This document shows, piece after piece, positions 1 through 10,448 of a stretch of 64,000 bases of DNA. Numbering within the stretch: position 1 is the first letter of the stretch; each line of letters opens with the position of its first letter. Source of the stretch: Chloroflexota bacterium (GTDB lineage: Bacteria > Chloroflexota > Limnocylindria > Limnocylindrales > CSP1-4). The notes below the pieces were generated by a model. That model was not told the origin of the DNA, made no database searches, and saw nothing but the letters and a program-made list of their open reading frames with translations. Where the stretch lies: positions 1 to 64,000 of the forward strand of contig JAJYLZ010000006.1 in assembly GCA_021787395.1 (NCBI GenBank). The letters run 5' to 3'. Both the position numbers and the translations under genes were made by a program.

Positions 1-92
1 GGCGGCGTCGGCACGCAGGCGCCCTCGAGGCGCACGCGCGGACGGCGCGGCACGCGGGGACGGCCCGCGGGGACGGCTCCGACGACCCCGTC

Positions 93-1208
93 CTACGGCG
101 GCGGCGTCGGCTCCGGGCTGCCCGACGCGGCGGGCGGCGAGGACTCGGCAGGGGACCCGGACGCCCCGGGCGCCGCCGACGGGGGCTGCGACGCGGGCGG
201 CGAGGACCCGCCCTCCCCCGCTGCCGGCGACGCGGGCTGCGACGACCCCGGCGACGCAGGCGACCCCGAAGACCCCTGCTCGTCCGCCATGACCCCGGCG
301 ATCGATCCGCGTGCGATCTCGATGTCGATCACCGCCTGGTTCAGGCCGCCCTGGGCGATGTCGCCCATGATGACCACGATCCCCCTGGTGTTCGCAGGCA
401 GCCCGGCCTTGGCGGCCTCCTCGGCGGCGAACGCGGCGCGGACGGCCGCGGTGACCCTGCCGTGCGCCGACAGCATGGCCTGGTAGAGCTGCCGCAGGGC
501 CGCGTCGTAGGCAGCCTGCCGGTCGAGCCACTGGATCAGCGTCGAGACGTCGACGGTGCTCGAGAGGCTGGCCGCCAGCGAGCGCGCCTGGGCGATCGTC
601 GCGTCGGGGGCGTCGAGCAGCGCGAGCGCCTGCTGATAGTGCCCGGCCTCGCCCTCCTTCGCTGCGGCGGCGGTCTGCTGGTCGTGCTGCGCGAGCAGGT
701 CGGGCACGGCGGACGCCGCCATCGAGCGCGCCGAGAGGACGGCCCAGTCGGACTCCAAGTTCCGGGTGAGGGCGGGTGCAGCTGCCAGCTGCTGGTAGCG
801 GGCGATCGTGCTGCCGGACACATGGAGCGGGGCCTGCGCGTCCGTGAACGGCACCGCGGCGAGGGCCGCCTGCAGCTGCGACGTCTCCGCCGACACCGTC
901 GCGAGCTGTGCCGAGCCCCGGTCGAGCGCCGCGGTCAGCGCTGCGGTGTCGCCGGCGACCAGGCTGGCGAGGGCGTTCTTGGAGGAGTCGCCGAGCGCGT
1001 CCACGGCGTCGGACAGCGACTGGAGCCGGGAGGCCGCGACGGCGAGGGCCTGCGCGGCGAGCCTGTCCCCGGCCCACGTCAACTCGGGCCGGGCCCCGCT
1101 GTCGGGCGGGTGGTTGAGCGACGTGGCGATGCCGGCGCCGCCCAGCGCGGTCACCACGGCCATGGCGAGCCAGCCGAGGGCGAGGATCAGGCGACGGAGG
1201 CGACCCAC
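93..1208 (-). CDS. Secreted or membrane-anchored helical protein, unknown function
   Basis: The protein has 371 residues and starts at GTG. A basic N-terminus (MGRLRR) leads into one hydrophobic segment at about residues 7-28, which acts as either a signal peptide or an anchor. Residues 30-310 form an Ala/Leu/Gln-rich, probably all-helical extracytoplasmic region in which I recognise no motif. The last 55 or so residues are a Pro/Ser/Gly/Ala tail ending in three prolines, typical of a wall-spanning or disordered linker. A TACGCT hexamer lies 7 nt before the start, so the mRNA may be leaderless. The gene stands alone, head-to-tail behind the reductase gene. The reading frame is secure, but the function is unknown. 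Confidence 0.7.
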   Translation of the reverse strand: MGRLRRLILALGWLAMAVVTALGGAGIATSLNHPPDSGARPELTWAGDRLAAQALAVAASRLQSLSDAVDALGDSSKNALASLVAGDTAALTAALDRGSAQLATVSAETSQLQAALAAVPFTDAQAPLHVSGSTIARYQQLAAAPALTRNLESDWAVLSARSMAASAVPDLLAQHDQQTAAAAKEGEAGHYQQALALLDAPDATIAQARSLAASLSSTVDVSTLIQWLDRQAAYDAALRQLYQAMLSAHGRVTAAVRAAFAAEEAAKAGLPANTRGIVVIMGDIAQGGLNQAVIDIEIARGSIAGVMADEQGSSGSPASPGSSQPASPAAGEGGSSPPASQPPSAAPGASGSPAESSPPAASGSPEPTPPP

Positions 1209-1215
1209 GGCGCGC

Positions 1216-1221
1216 AGCGTA
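1216..1221 (-). promoter_or_regulatory. -10-like element, leaderless-type
   Basis: TACGCT on the minus strand, 7 nt before the GTG at 1208. It fits the TANNNT pattern seen before many starts in this window. No clear -35 is visible. Confidence 0.4.
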
Positions 1222-1307
1222 GCCCCTCGGGCACCAGCGCGCGCCTGGCCGAGGCCCCGGCGTCGGCCCCCGACCCGGGCCCGTCCGGCCCGGAGGAGTC
1301 CGTCGCG

Positions 1308-2240
1308 CTACTGGTCCCTGAGCCTGCGCCGCAGGTGCGTGAGGCCACCCTCCATCGGGCGCGGGTCGAAGCCGAACCCGGTCCGCACCGAGTCGAGCGG
1401 ACCGATGTTGTCGAGGCGCAGCTGGCGCAGCTGGTCCGTGGCCACGGGGAACGGCAGCCGGACCCGCTCGGCCGCCCCGGCCACCATGCGGATCAGCGCC
1501 ACGGGCATCGGGACGAGCAGCCGGCGCTTGCCCATGCCGTGCAGCACCTCCTCCATGATCTCCCGGTAGGTCCAGTAGCGCGGCCCGCCCATCGGGAGCT
1601 CGCGGCCCGCGTAGGCGTCGTCGCCCAGCGTGAGGGCGCACGCCCGCGCGAGGTCCTCGATCGCGAGCGGCTGGAACCGGGCCTGCCCGTTGCCGGTGAT
1701 CGGCACGACGCCGGGCGACATGCGGACCAGCCCGGCGAGGATGTTGAAGAAGCCGTCGCGCGGCCCGAACAGGAGCGACGGGGCGAGGATCGTCCAGCGC
1801 AGGCCGCTCTCCCGGACGATCGCCATGCCCCGGGCCTTGGAGCTCGCGAAGTGGAGGTCGGGCTCGTCCGCGACGCCCAGGCCGCCCAGGTGGACGATGC
1901 GGTCGACGCCGGCCGCCCGCATCGCCGCCACGACGTTGCGGGTGCCCTCGGTGTTGACGAGGCGGAGCGTCTGGCCGCCGTCCCAGTCGCGCGGCACGGC
2001 CGCCAGGTGCACGACGGCGTCGGCCCCGGCGAGGGCCCCCGGAAGTGTGGCCGGCTTGGTCACGTCGCCCACGCGGATCGTCACGTCGGCCCGGCGCGCA
2101 TCGGGCAGGCGGCGCATCACCGCCTCCGCCCCGTCGTCATCCCGGACCAGGGCGAGGACGTGGTGGCCGGCGTCGAGCAGCGCCGGGATCACGTGGCTGC
2201 CGACGAAGCCGTTAGCGCCGGTGACGAGGACGGTTGACAT
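1308..2240 (-). CDS. Atypical short-chain dehydrogenase (NDUFA9-like NAD(P)-binding epimerase/reductase)
   Basis: The protein has 310 residues from the ATG at 2240, which is chosen because the Rossmann fold begins at once (MSTVLVTGANGFVGSH). GxxGxxG at about residues 8-14 binds NAD(P). A conserved-looking VHLAAVPRDW stretch follows. The usual catalytic YxxxK appears as FASSK, with Phe replacing Tyr, as in the atypical NDUFA9/complex-I-assembly-like subfamily, so dehydrogenase activity is uncertain. A nucleotide-sugar epimerase role is less likely for the same reason. A GGAG Shine-Dalgarno-like tract precedes the start. The gene is divergent from adenosine deaminase across 157 bp. Confidence 0.85.
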   Translation of the reverse strand: MSTVLVTGANGFVGSHVIPALLDAGHHVLALVRDDDGAEAVMRRLPDARRADVTIRVGDVTKPATLPGALAGADAVVHLAAVPRDWDGGQTLRLVNTEGTRNVVAAMRAAGVDRIVHLGGLGVADEPDLHFASSKARGMAIVRESGLRWTILAPSLLFGPRDGFFNILAGLVRMSPGVVPITGNGQARFQPLAIEDLARACALTLGDDAYAGRELPMGGPRYWTYREIMEEVLHGMGKRRLLVPMPVALIRMVAGAAERVRLPFPVATDQLRQLRLDNIGPLDSVRTGFGFDPRPMEGGLTHLRRRLRDQ

Positions 2241-2385
2241 GCGACTGGGCTCCGATCCTGGGTGCGCCGCTCGGGGTTGGCGCTCGCCAACCGTTCGCGC
2301 CGCGGGGGCCGTCGGATGGCGGGCACTAAACATGCTACTCCACATGCGCAAGATATTCTGGGCAGCCGCGGCGCCTGGACGGCCC

Positions 2386-2391
2386 TACCAT
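2386..2391 (+). promoter_or_regulatory. -10-like element, leaderless-type (add)
   Basis: TACCAT lies exactly 6 nt before the ATG of add, and there is no Shine-Dalgarno tract between them. Transcription would begin at or next to the start codon. Confidence 0.45.
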
Positions 2392-2397
2392 CGCGCC

Positions 2398-3456
2398 ATG
2401 AGCGACCTGGATCCCCGGACCCTCCGCGACCTCGTCGCGGCCATGCCCAAGGCAGAGCTCCACCTGCACCTCGACGGGTCGCTGCGCGTGGACACGGCGC
2501 TCGAGATCGCGAACACGCGCCGCGTCGAGGCGCCCCGCACGTTCTCGGGCATGCGGGACGTGCTCGTCGGGCCGGAGCACTCGGCCGACCAGTCCGCGCT
2601 GCTGCTCGCCTTCGACCTGCCGATCGCGCTGATGCAGGACGGCGAGGCGATCGAGCGGATCGCCGCCGACCTGGTCGAGGACAAGGCCGCCGAACGGGTC
2701 CGCTACGCCGAGGTCCGCTGGGCGCCGCTGCTCCACACCGAGCGGGGCCTGACCGGCCGGCAGGTGGTCGAGGCGACCTGGCGGGGCTGCAGGGCGGCTG
2801 CGGCCGGCCGCCGCATCGAGGTCCGGCTGATCGCCACGCTGATGCGCTCGCACGCGCCGGAGCGGAACCTCGCCTTCGTGCGGGACATGGCCGACCACGG
2901 CATCCCGGACGGCCTGGTGGCGGTGGACCTGGCCGGGCAGGAGGCCGCCTTCCCCGACTTCGAGCGCCACCGCGCCGCGATCGAGCTGGCGCGCGAGTTC
3001 GGGCTGCACGTGACCGTCCACGCGGGCGAGTGGGGCGGCGCGGCGCAGGTCCGGCGCGCGCTGGCGGTCGGCCCGGAGCGGATCGCGCACGGCCCGCTCG
3101 CGGTCGAGGACCCCTCGCTGGTCGCGGAGCTGGTCGCGCGGGGCACCTGGCTCGACCTGTGCCCCACCTCCAACGTCCAGGCGAGCATCGTGCCCAGCGT
3201 CGAGGCGCACCCGCTGCGGCGGCTGCTCCACGCGGGCGTCCGCGTGACGCTCAACACCGACGACCGCACGGTCTCGGACGTCACGCTCACCGACGAGTAC
3301 GTCCGGGCCGTCGAGCGGATCGGGGTGACGGTGCCGGAGCTGTGGGCGATGGACCTGGCGGCGCTCGACGCAGCGTTCTGCGAGGAGGCCACGAGGGCGC
3401 GGCTGCGGAGCGAGTTCCTCGCCTGGGCGGCGGGCATCCCCGAGGTCGCGGGCTAG
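2398..3456 (+). CDS. add: Adenosine deaminase
   Basis: This enzyme hydrolyses adenosine or deoxyadenosine to inosine and ammonia in purine salvage, in the cytosol. The 352 residues match the usual family length. The zinc ligands and catalytic residues are all visible: HLHLDGS at 22-28, HAGE at 208-211 (His ligand plus catalytic Glu), His231 in RIAHG, and NTDD at 286-289 with the Asp ligand. The start at 2398 gives the family-typical short N-terminus (MSDLDPRTLRDLVAAMPKAELH); the upstream extension of the frame is non-coding. The substrate could also be N6-modified adenine, since family members vary. It converges on the HAD gene with overlapping stop codons. Confidence 0.93.
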   Translation: MSDLDPRTLRDLVAAMPKAELHLHLDGSLRVDTALEIANTRRVEAPRTFSGMRDVLVGPEHSADQSALLLAFDLPIALMQDGEAIERIAADLVEDKAAERVRYAEVRWAPLLHTERGLTGRQVVEATWRGCRAAAAGRRIEVRLIATLMRSHAPERNLAFVRDMADHGIPDGLVAVDLAGQEAAFPDFERHRAAIELAREFGLHVTVHAGEWGGAAQVRRALAVGPERIAHGPLAVEDPSLVAELVARGTWLDLCPTSNVQASIVPSVEAHPLRRLLHAGVRVTLNTDDRTVSDVTLTDEYVRAVERIGVTVPELWAMDLAALDAAFCEEATRARLRSEFLAWAAGIPEVAG

Positions 3457-4304
3457 TCCCGCCCCCCGGCGGCCAGCTCGCCCAGCGCGGCCTCCAGGCC
3501 GGCCGCGTCCTCGGCCACCCGCGTCGGCCGGTCGTCGCCGGCCAGCGCGTCGGCCGCCGCCCGCGAGGTCACGCCGGTCAGCATCAGGATCGTCCGGGCG
3601 CCCACGGCCTTGCCGGCCGCGATGTCGGACATCGCGTCGCCGATCATCACGCCCCGGCGCACGTCGGCGCCCACGGTCCGGGCGCCAAGCTCGAGCAGGT
3701 AGGGCCCGGGCTTGCCGATGACCGCCCGCGGCTCGGTGCGCGACGCGGTGGCCACCGCCGCGACCACTGCCCCGGCGCCGGGGCGGAGCCCGGCCTCGAC
3801 CGGGAACACCGGGTCGCGGTTGGTCGCGATCAGCACGGCGCCGGCGCGCACGCAGTCGGCCGCGGCGGCCACGCGCAGGTAGCTCATCTGCGGGTCCAGG
3901 CCCACCACCACCACGTCCGGATGCCCGGCGGCCGCCCAGCCGTCGATGCCCTCCTGGTTCATCCGCGTCGCGGCGTGGCCCACCGACACCACGTCGAAGC
4001 CCGCCTCGCGCAGCTCGCGCTCCAGGCCCGAGGTGCCCACGGCCAGCACCCGGCGGACCGACGGCAGCTGGTCGCGGATCCACTGCGCGCTCGCGCGGGC
4101 CGAGGTGACCACGCGGTCCGGGCCCACGGGCGCGCCGTGGCCGGCCAGCCGCGGCACGTAGTCGGCGTGGTAGGCGGTGGCGTTGTTGGTGACGTAGACG
4201 ACGTCGTCGCCCGCGGCCGCGCGGGCGGCCAGTACCGAGGCGACGCCCGGCACCGCCTCGGTCGAGCGGTACACGACGCCATCGAGATCCACGAGCAGGA
4301 GCAC
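3453..4304 (-). CDS. HAD-superfamily hydrolase, NagD/4-nitrophenylphosphatase-like
   Basis: The protein has 283 residues from a GTG start. HAD motif I is DLDGVVY at 6-12, motif II is VTNNAT at about 38-43, the lysine is in IGKPGPYL, and motif III is MIGDAMSDI. A type IIA cap lies between motifs II and III, as in NagD, AraL and phosphoglycolate-phosphatase-like enzymes. It is a magnesium-dependent phosphatase for a small phosphorylated metabolite that cannot be named from sequence. It is divergent from the NYN gene with only 22 bp between the start codons. Both starts have their own -10-like box in that gap, so both transcripts are probably leaderless. Confidence 0.88.
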   Translation of the reverse strand: MLLLVDLDGVVYRSTEAVPGVASVLAARAAAGDDVVYVTNNATAYHADYVPRLAGHGAPVGPDRVVTSARASAQWIRDQLPSVRRVLAVGTSGLERELREAGFDVVSVGHAATRMNQEGIDGWAAAGHPDVVVVGLDPQMSYLRVAAAADCVRAGAVLIATNRDPVFPVEAGLRPGAGAVVAAVATASRTEPRAVIGKPGPYLLELGARTVGADVRRGVMIGDAMSDIAAGKAVGARTILMLTGVTSRAAADALAGDDRPTRVAEDAAGLEAALGELAAGGRD

Positions 4305-4310
4305 GCGCCG

Positions 4311-4320
4311 ATGCTACCGT
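4311..4320. promoter_or_regulatory. Overlapping divergent -10 elements
   Basis: On the minus strand TAGCAT (4316-4311) sits 6 nt before the HAD GTG. On the plus strand TACCGT (4315-4320) sits 6 nt before the NYN ATG. The two hexamers overlap by two bases inside a 22-bp spacer, so RNA polymerase could occupy only one direction at a time. Confidence 0.5.
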
Positions 4321-4326
4321 CTGCGC

Positions 4327-4914
4327 ATGCCCAGGCCCTCGACATCTCCGCTCGACGACACCGACCGCCTGATCGTCGACGGCTCGAACCTGCTCCACCG
4401 GCTGGGCGGACCGGACGCGCCGCCGTCCACCGTCATCGCGCGGCTGCGCGGCGCGGTGCCCGTGGCGGTCGCGGTGGAGCTGGTGTTCGACGGGGTGGGC
4501 CACGGCGTCACGGGCCGGGTCGCCCAGAACATGCACGTGCGCTACTCGGGCCGCCGGACCGGCGACGAGGCGATCCTGGAGCTCGTGGGCGACGGCCTCG
4601 ACGCCCCGCTCACCGCCGCCCGCACCCTGGTGGTCACCGACGATCGCGACCTGCGGACCGCGCTCAGCGCAAGGGGGGCGCGGACAGCAGGCGTGGCGTG
4701 GCTGCTCGGCCGCATGGAGGTCCCGGCCGCGGCGCCGGCCCAGGGCCGGCGACCGTCCTCGATCGGCTCCGGCCGGCCGCCAGCGGGCGCCGCCCCGCGC
4801 GACGCCGGCGAGTCCGGCGACAGGCCCGGCTGGCATCCCGGGCGGGGCGCGACGGCGAAGACGGGTCCCGCCCACAAGGTCGCCCGCCACCGGCGGCACC
4901 CGCGGCACCCCTGA
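4327..4914 (+). CDS. NYN-domain (PIN-like) ribonuclease, YacP-like
   Basis: The protein has 195 residues. The N-terminal 120 or so form a PIN-like/NYN nuclease core: LIVDGSNLLHRL with the first acidic residue (residues 14-25), VFDG, RTGDEAI with two acids, and VVTDDRDLRTAL with the last acidic pair. These carboxylates would bind the catalytic metal ions. Relatives such as YacP/Rae1 act in RNA turnover. Residues 130-195 are a basic Gly/Pro/Arg/His-rich disordered tail ending RRHPRHP, which may bind RNA. The start at 4327 has no Shine-Dalgarno, consistent with leaderless expression. Confidence 0.82.
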   Translation: MPRPSTSPLDDTDRLIVDGSNLLHRLGGPDAPPSTVIARLRGAVPVAVAVELVFDGVGHGVTGRVAQNMHVRYSGRRTGDEAILELVGDGLDAPLTAARTLVVTDDRDLRTALSARGARTAGVAWLLGRMEVPAAAPAQGRRPSSIGSGRPPAGAAPRDAGESGDRPGWHPGRGATAKTGPAHKVARHRRHPRHP

Positions 4915-5086
4915 GGGGCGGTGCGCACGCCGCAGCCCGCGGCGGCCGCCCATCGGCCCAACTCCACACGTCCTGTTAGCATGCGCGCGGGCGCTCGCCG
5001 GGAAGCCCCCCGAGCCAGCGCCCAGCGTCCCCACCCCGCCGCCCGCGCTCCCGGCGCAGTCGGCCCAAGCGTCCCGGGAACTGACC

Positions 5087-6034
5087 ATGGCACAGGCCGC
5101 CTCACTGCTGTTCATCCTCGGCACCATCGTCACCGCGATCGGGTTCGCGGCGCACGTCGGCCACGCGGTGCTGCTCGCCAACGGCCGGCGGCTGGCCGCG
5201 GCGTTCGCCCCGGCCGCGTCGCGCCAGCCGGCGCTCGCGGCCGCGGGCGTGACCGGGTCGTTCGTCGCCGCGCAGGCGGCCAGGGAGTCGGACTCGCCCG
5301 CGCTGGCGTCGTCGCCCACCGGGCTGACCCGCGCCGCCACCGTCACCACCGTCCTCGCCTTCGCGCTGCTGGTCGGCTCACTCGTCGCCCGGGCGATCGT
5401 GGTGGGCCGCGGCCCGTACGGCAACATGTACGAGTTCAGCGTCGCGTTCGGGACCTCGATCCTGGGCGGCTACCTGCTGCTGTCGCATCGGTACTCGATC
5501 CGCCAGATCGGGTTCATCCCGGTGGGCGTCTCGCTGGCGATGCTGCTCTACGCGTCGTCGCTGCCGGGTGACGTCGAGCCGCTCGTCCCGGCCCTCCAGA
5601 ACGCCCCGCTGCTGACGATCCACGTGGGGATGGCCGTGCTCTCGTACGGGATCTTCGCCACCGCGTTCGCCGCCGGCGTGGGGTACCTGGCGCAGGGCAC
5701 CGGGGACCGCTTCGCCTGGCTGCCGTCACACCGCACCCTGGACGAGGTCGCCTACCGCTCGGTGATCATCGCGTTCCCGATCTTCGCCACGATGATCGTG
5801 CTCGGGTCGTGGTGGGCGTCGATCGCCTGGAGCGCCTACTGGAGCTGGGATCCCAAGGAGACCTCCGCGCTGGTCACCTGGCTCACCTATGCCGTCTACC
5901 TGCACGCGCGCAACCAGCGCCGCTGGGCGGGCCGGCCGGCAGCGCTGCTGCTGGTGGTGGGCTTCGCGATGGTGCTGGTCACCTACTCCGGCTCGCTCTG
6001 GTTCACCGGGCTGCACGCGTACAGCGGGCTCTAG
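5087..6034 (+). CDS. ccsB: Cytochrome c biogenesis protein CcsB/ResC family
   Basis: The product is a 315-residue polytopic membrane protein. The diagnostic heme-handling segment is near residues 238-260: SWWASIAWSAYWSWDPKET, the WWD-type tryptophan-rich motif of CcsA/CcsB/ResC/CcmC proteins that present heme for covalent attachment to c-type cytochromes outside the membrane. Conserved His residues flank it, and GSLWFTGLHAY closes the C-terminus. Residues 40-75 are an extra Ala-rich loop between the first two helices. No ResB/Ccs1 partner lies nearby, so system II assembly genes must be elsewhere if that system is used. The 172 bp upstream hold no feature I can defend. Confidence 0.9.
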   Translation: MAQAASLLFILGTIVTAIGFAAHVGHAVLLANGRRLAAAFAPAASRQPALAAAGVTGSFVAAQAARESDSPALASSPTGLTRAATVTTVLAFALLVGSLVARAIVVGRGPYGNMYEFSVAFGTSILGGYLLLSHRYSIRQIGFIPVGVSLAMLLYASSLPGDVEPLVPALQNAPLLTIHVGMAVLSYGIFATAFAAGVGYLAQGTGDRFAWLPSHRTLDEVAYRSVIIAFPIFATMIVLGSWWASIAWSAYWSWDPKETSALVTWLTYAVYLHARNQRRWAGRPAALLLVVGFAMVLVTYSGSLWFTGLHAYSGL

Positions 6035-6218
6035 GGGGGGCTCGCCGCGGCCGCCGAGCGCGGCCACGGCGAGTTCGTCGCTTCGGCCCTTGGCGTCGAC
6101 ACCGGCGGATGGCAGGCTCCAGCCGAAGCGGGATGCGAAGACGGGCCGTCCGAACGCCGCCGCCGGGGCGGCCCCGAGCCACTGGCGAGACGGGCCTGCC
6201 GCAAGCGGGAGGCGTGCT

Positions 6219-6542
6219 ATGGCGCTCCACACACCCGCCCACCCTCTGGGCACGACCCACCACCCCCACACCCTTCGCTACGCCCTGATCGCGGTCATCG
6301 CCGCGATCGCGGTGATCGCGGGCCTGGTCGCGGCGGACGTCGTCAAGCTGGCAGTCCCGTCTTCCGGGACCGCCGCCGCCGATCGGCTGCTGACCTCTGA
6401 GATGATCGAGTTCCGGGCGGGCGAGCGTGCCGCGCTCTCTGCGGTCGCCCCGGCCGACCAGCTGCTCACGCCGTCGCTGATCGAGTTCCGGGCGAGCGAG
6501 CGCAGCCTGGTGAACCCGAACGAGTACAACGGCCCGCACTGA
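6219..6542 (+). CDS. Small membrane protein with a duplicated IEFRAxER motif
   Basis: The protein has 107 residues. The start at 6219 is fixed by GGAGG five bases upstream and by a plausible N-terminus. A short His/Pro-rich N-terminus (MALHTPAHPLGTTHHPHTLR) is followed by one hydrophobic helix at about residues 21-42 (ALIAVIAAIAVIAGLVAADV). Two copies of a 17-residue unit follow, A-D-[RQ]-L-L-T-x-x-[ML]-I-E-F-R-A-[GS]-E-R, at about residues 54-70 and 79-95, repeating every 25 residues. The tail is NPNEYNGPH. I know of no named family. Topology suggests a single-pass protein with a repeated peptide on one face. The DNA of the two copies is similar but diverged at third positions, so selection acts on the peptide. 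Confidence 0.68.
   Translation: MALHTPAHPLGTTHHPHTLRYALIAVIAAIAVIAGLVAADVVKLAVPSSGTAAADRLLTSEMIEFRAGERAALSAVAPADQLLTPSLIEFRASERSLVNPNEYNGPH
6378..6503 (+). repeat. Two in-frame 51-nt repeats
   Basis: Copies at 6378-6428 and 6453-6503 encode the two IEFRAxER units. The period is 75 nt (25 codons). Confidence 0.7.
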
Positions 6543-6571
6543 GCCCGCCGGTTGAGGGGCAGGAAACACCC

Positions 6572-6601
6572 GAGGCCGTCGCCCGATCGGGCGGCGGCCT
6601 C
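6572..6601 (+). terminator. GC-rich hairpin after the small membrane protein gene
   Basis: GAGGCCGTCGCCCG pairs with CGGGCGGCGGCCTC, with one G-T wobble, 29 nt after the stop codon. There is no U-tract, so a terminator role is plausible but not proven. Confidence 0.4.
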
Positions 6602-6692
6602 CTCGCGCATCGACCACGGCACCGCCGGGGCCGGGGCATCTGGCGCGACCCGGTGGCGCAGCATAATGTCGCACACGCGTTCTGTTTACTAT

Positions 6693-6796
6693 CGTGGACA
6701 GACCCGTGGACAACCCGGCGAGCCCTGTGGACAGATGCGTTCGGCGCGTGGAGGGATCCGTGCCGATCGTGGATCGAGCCCTCCCGAGCGTGGACT
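6693..6796. repeat. Six CGTGGA-type repeats, five on an exact 21-bp period, DnaA-box-like
   Basis: [CT]GTGGA begins at 6693, 6705, 6726, 6747, 6768 and 6789, giving spacings of 12, 21, 21, 21 and 21 bp. On the minus strand the best copies read TTGTCCACG, CTGTCCACA and CTGTCCACG, that is 8/9, 8/9 and 7/9 matches to TTGTCCACA, the DnaA box favoured in high-GC actinobacteria. All copies have one orientation and face of the helix. The array ends 27 bp before the first NrdR-like box of nrdJ. Confidence 0.6.
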
Positions 6797-6823
6797 CGCC
6801 TGGGTAGAACCCGGAGCGCATCT

Positions 6824-6839
6824 TTACAACATGTTGCGA
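6824..6839. promoter_or_regulatory. NrdR-box-like palindrome 1
   Basis: TTACAACATGTTGCGA has the perfect core CAACATGTTG and resembles the NrdR consensus ACACAATATATTGTGT. NrdR is the ATP/dATP-sensing repressor of ribonucleotide reductase genes. Confidence 0.6.
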
Positions 6840-6856
6840 TCCGAACCGTCACCGGA

Positions 6857-6872
6857 CCACAACATCTTGTGG
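6857..6872. promoter_or_regulatory. NrdR-box-like palindrome 2
   Basis: CCACAACATCTTGTGG has perfect 6-bp arms. Its centre is 33 bp (about three helical turns) from the centre of box 1 and it ends 8 bp before the -35. Paired boxes with this geometry are typical of NrdR control. Confidence 0.68.
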
Positions 6873-6880
6873 TTCAGGGC

Positions 6881-6909
6881 TTGACCAAGCCCCGGCGGGC
6901 GCGTAGATT
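6881..6909 (+). promoter_or_regulatory. Sigma-70-type promoter of nrdJ
   Basis: TTGACC (6881-6886), a 17-bp spacer and TAGATT (6904-6909). Transcription should start near 6916, giving an untranslated leader of roughly 270 nt. Confidence 0.65.
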
Positions 6910-7189
6910 CAGGTGGTCGCCCTGACGCCGGACGACCTTCGAAGGGCCTCGTCGGGAGAGCGGCAGACGCTCCTTTGCGGACCCGTAGAATGTCCGGCCC
7001 AGCCCGACGCGGCGGACGGTCTCGCAGCTGCGCCTACCCCCATCCGTGGGCGCGGGACCGTCTCCGATCGGAGCCCGCACCGCGCGGATCGAGTCCCGGC
7101 CGGCGTCCGGGACCTGCGTCCCGGGCTCGAGCGGAACCGCCGGCGCAGGAGGAGCTCCCGCGGCGGCGGGGATGGAGGAGATGGAACCG
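6910..7189 (+). other. Long nrdJ leader, no riboswitch recognised
   Basis: The stretch of about 280 nt between the promoter and the chosen start is GC-rich and could fold extensively. I looked for the cobalamin-riboswitch B12 box (GCCACTG) and its partner sequences and found neither. If nrdJ starts further upstream in the same frame (7046, 7172 or 7181), part of this would be coding. Confidence 0.4.
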
Positions 7190-10294
<3,105 letters not shown>

Positions 10295-10316
10295 TCGCGC
10301 AACTCCGTCCTGTGGC

Positions 10317-10346
10317 GCTGGGCCCCGGCGACTGCCGGGGCCCAGC
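10317..10346 (+). terminator. Terminator hairpin of nrdJ
   Basis: A perfect 13-bp stem (GCTGGGCCCCGGC and its complement) with a GACT tetraloop begins 22 nt after the stop codon. A U-tract is lacking. Confidence 0.65.
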
Positions 10347-10436
10347 GATTCCCGGACCGCCGTCGGCGGCGGCCATCCTCCGGCTCCAGCCGCGCGGGCC
10401 GGCACGAACGGCTCTGGCGGCCGACACCCCGGCCTC

Positions 10437-10442
10437 GACAAT
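10437..10442 (+). promoter_or_regulatory. -10-like element before rtcB
   Basis: GACAAT lies 6 nt before the GTG. The six intervening bases are GGAGGC, so a short leader with a Shine-Dalgarno is the alternative reading. Confidence 0.35.
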
Positions 10443-10448
10443 GGAGGC

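Noticed and set aside
2335-5427. Very long open frame of 1030 codons on the minus strand
   Set aside because: It runs across adenosine deaminase, the HAD gene and the NYN gene, has no domains and is rich in Arg/Gly/Ala, as expected of antisense frames in very GC-rich DNA.
6684-6872. Chromosomal replication origin
   Set aside because: DnaA-like repeats and short AT-richer patches are present, but no dnaA, dnaN, gyrase or rpmH gene lies nearby, and the repeats are better explained as part of the nrdJ control region.
6910-7189. Cobalamin riboswitch in the nrdJ leader
   Set aside because: A leader of about 270 nt before a B12-dependent enzyme suggested it, but I found no GCCACTG-type B12 box or matching core sequences.
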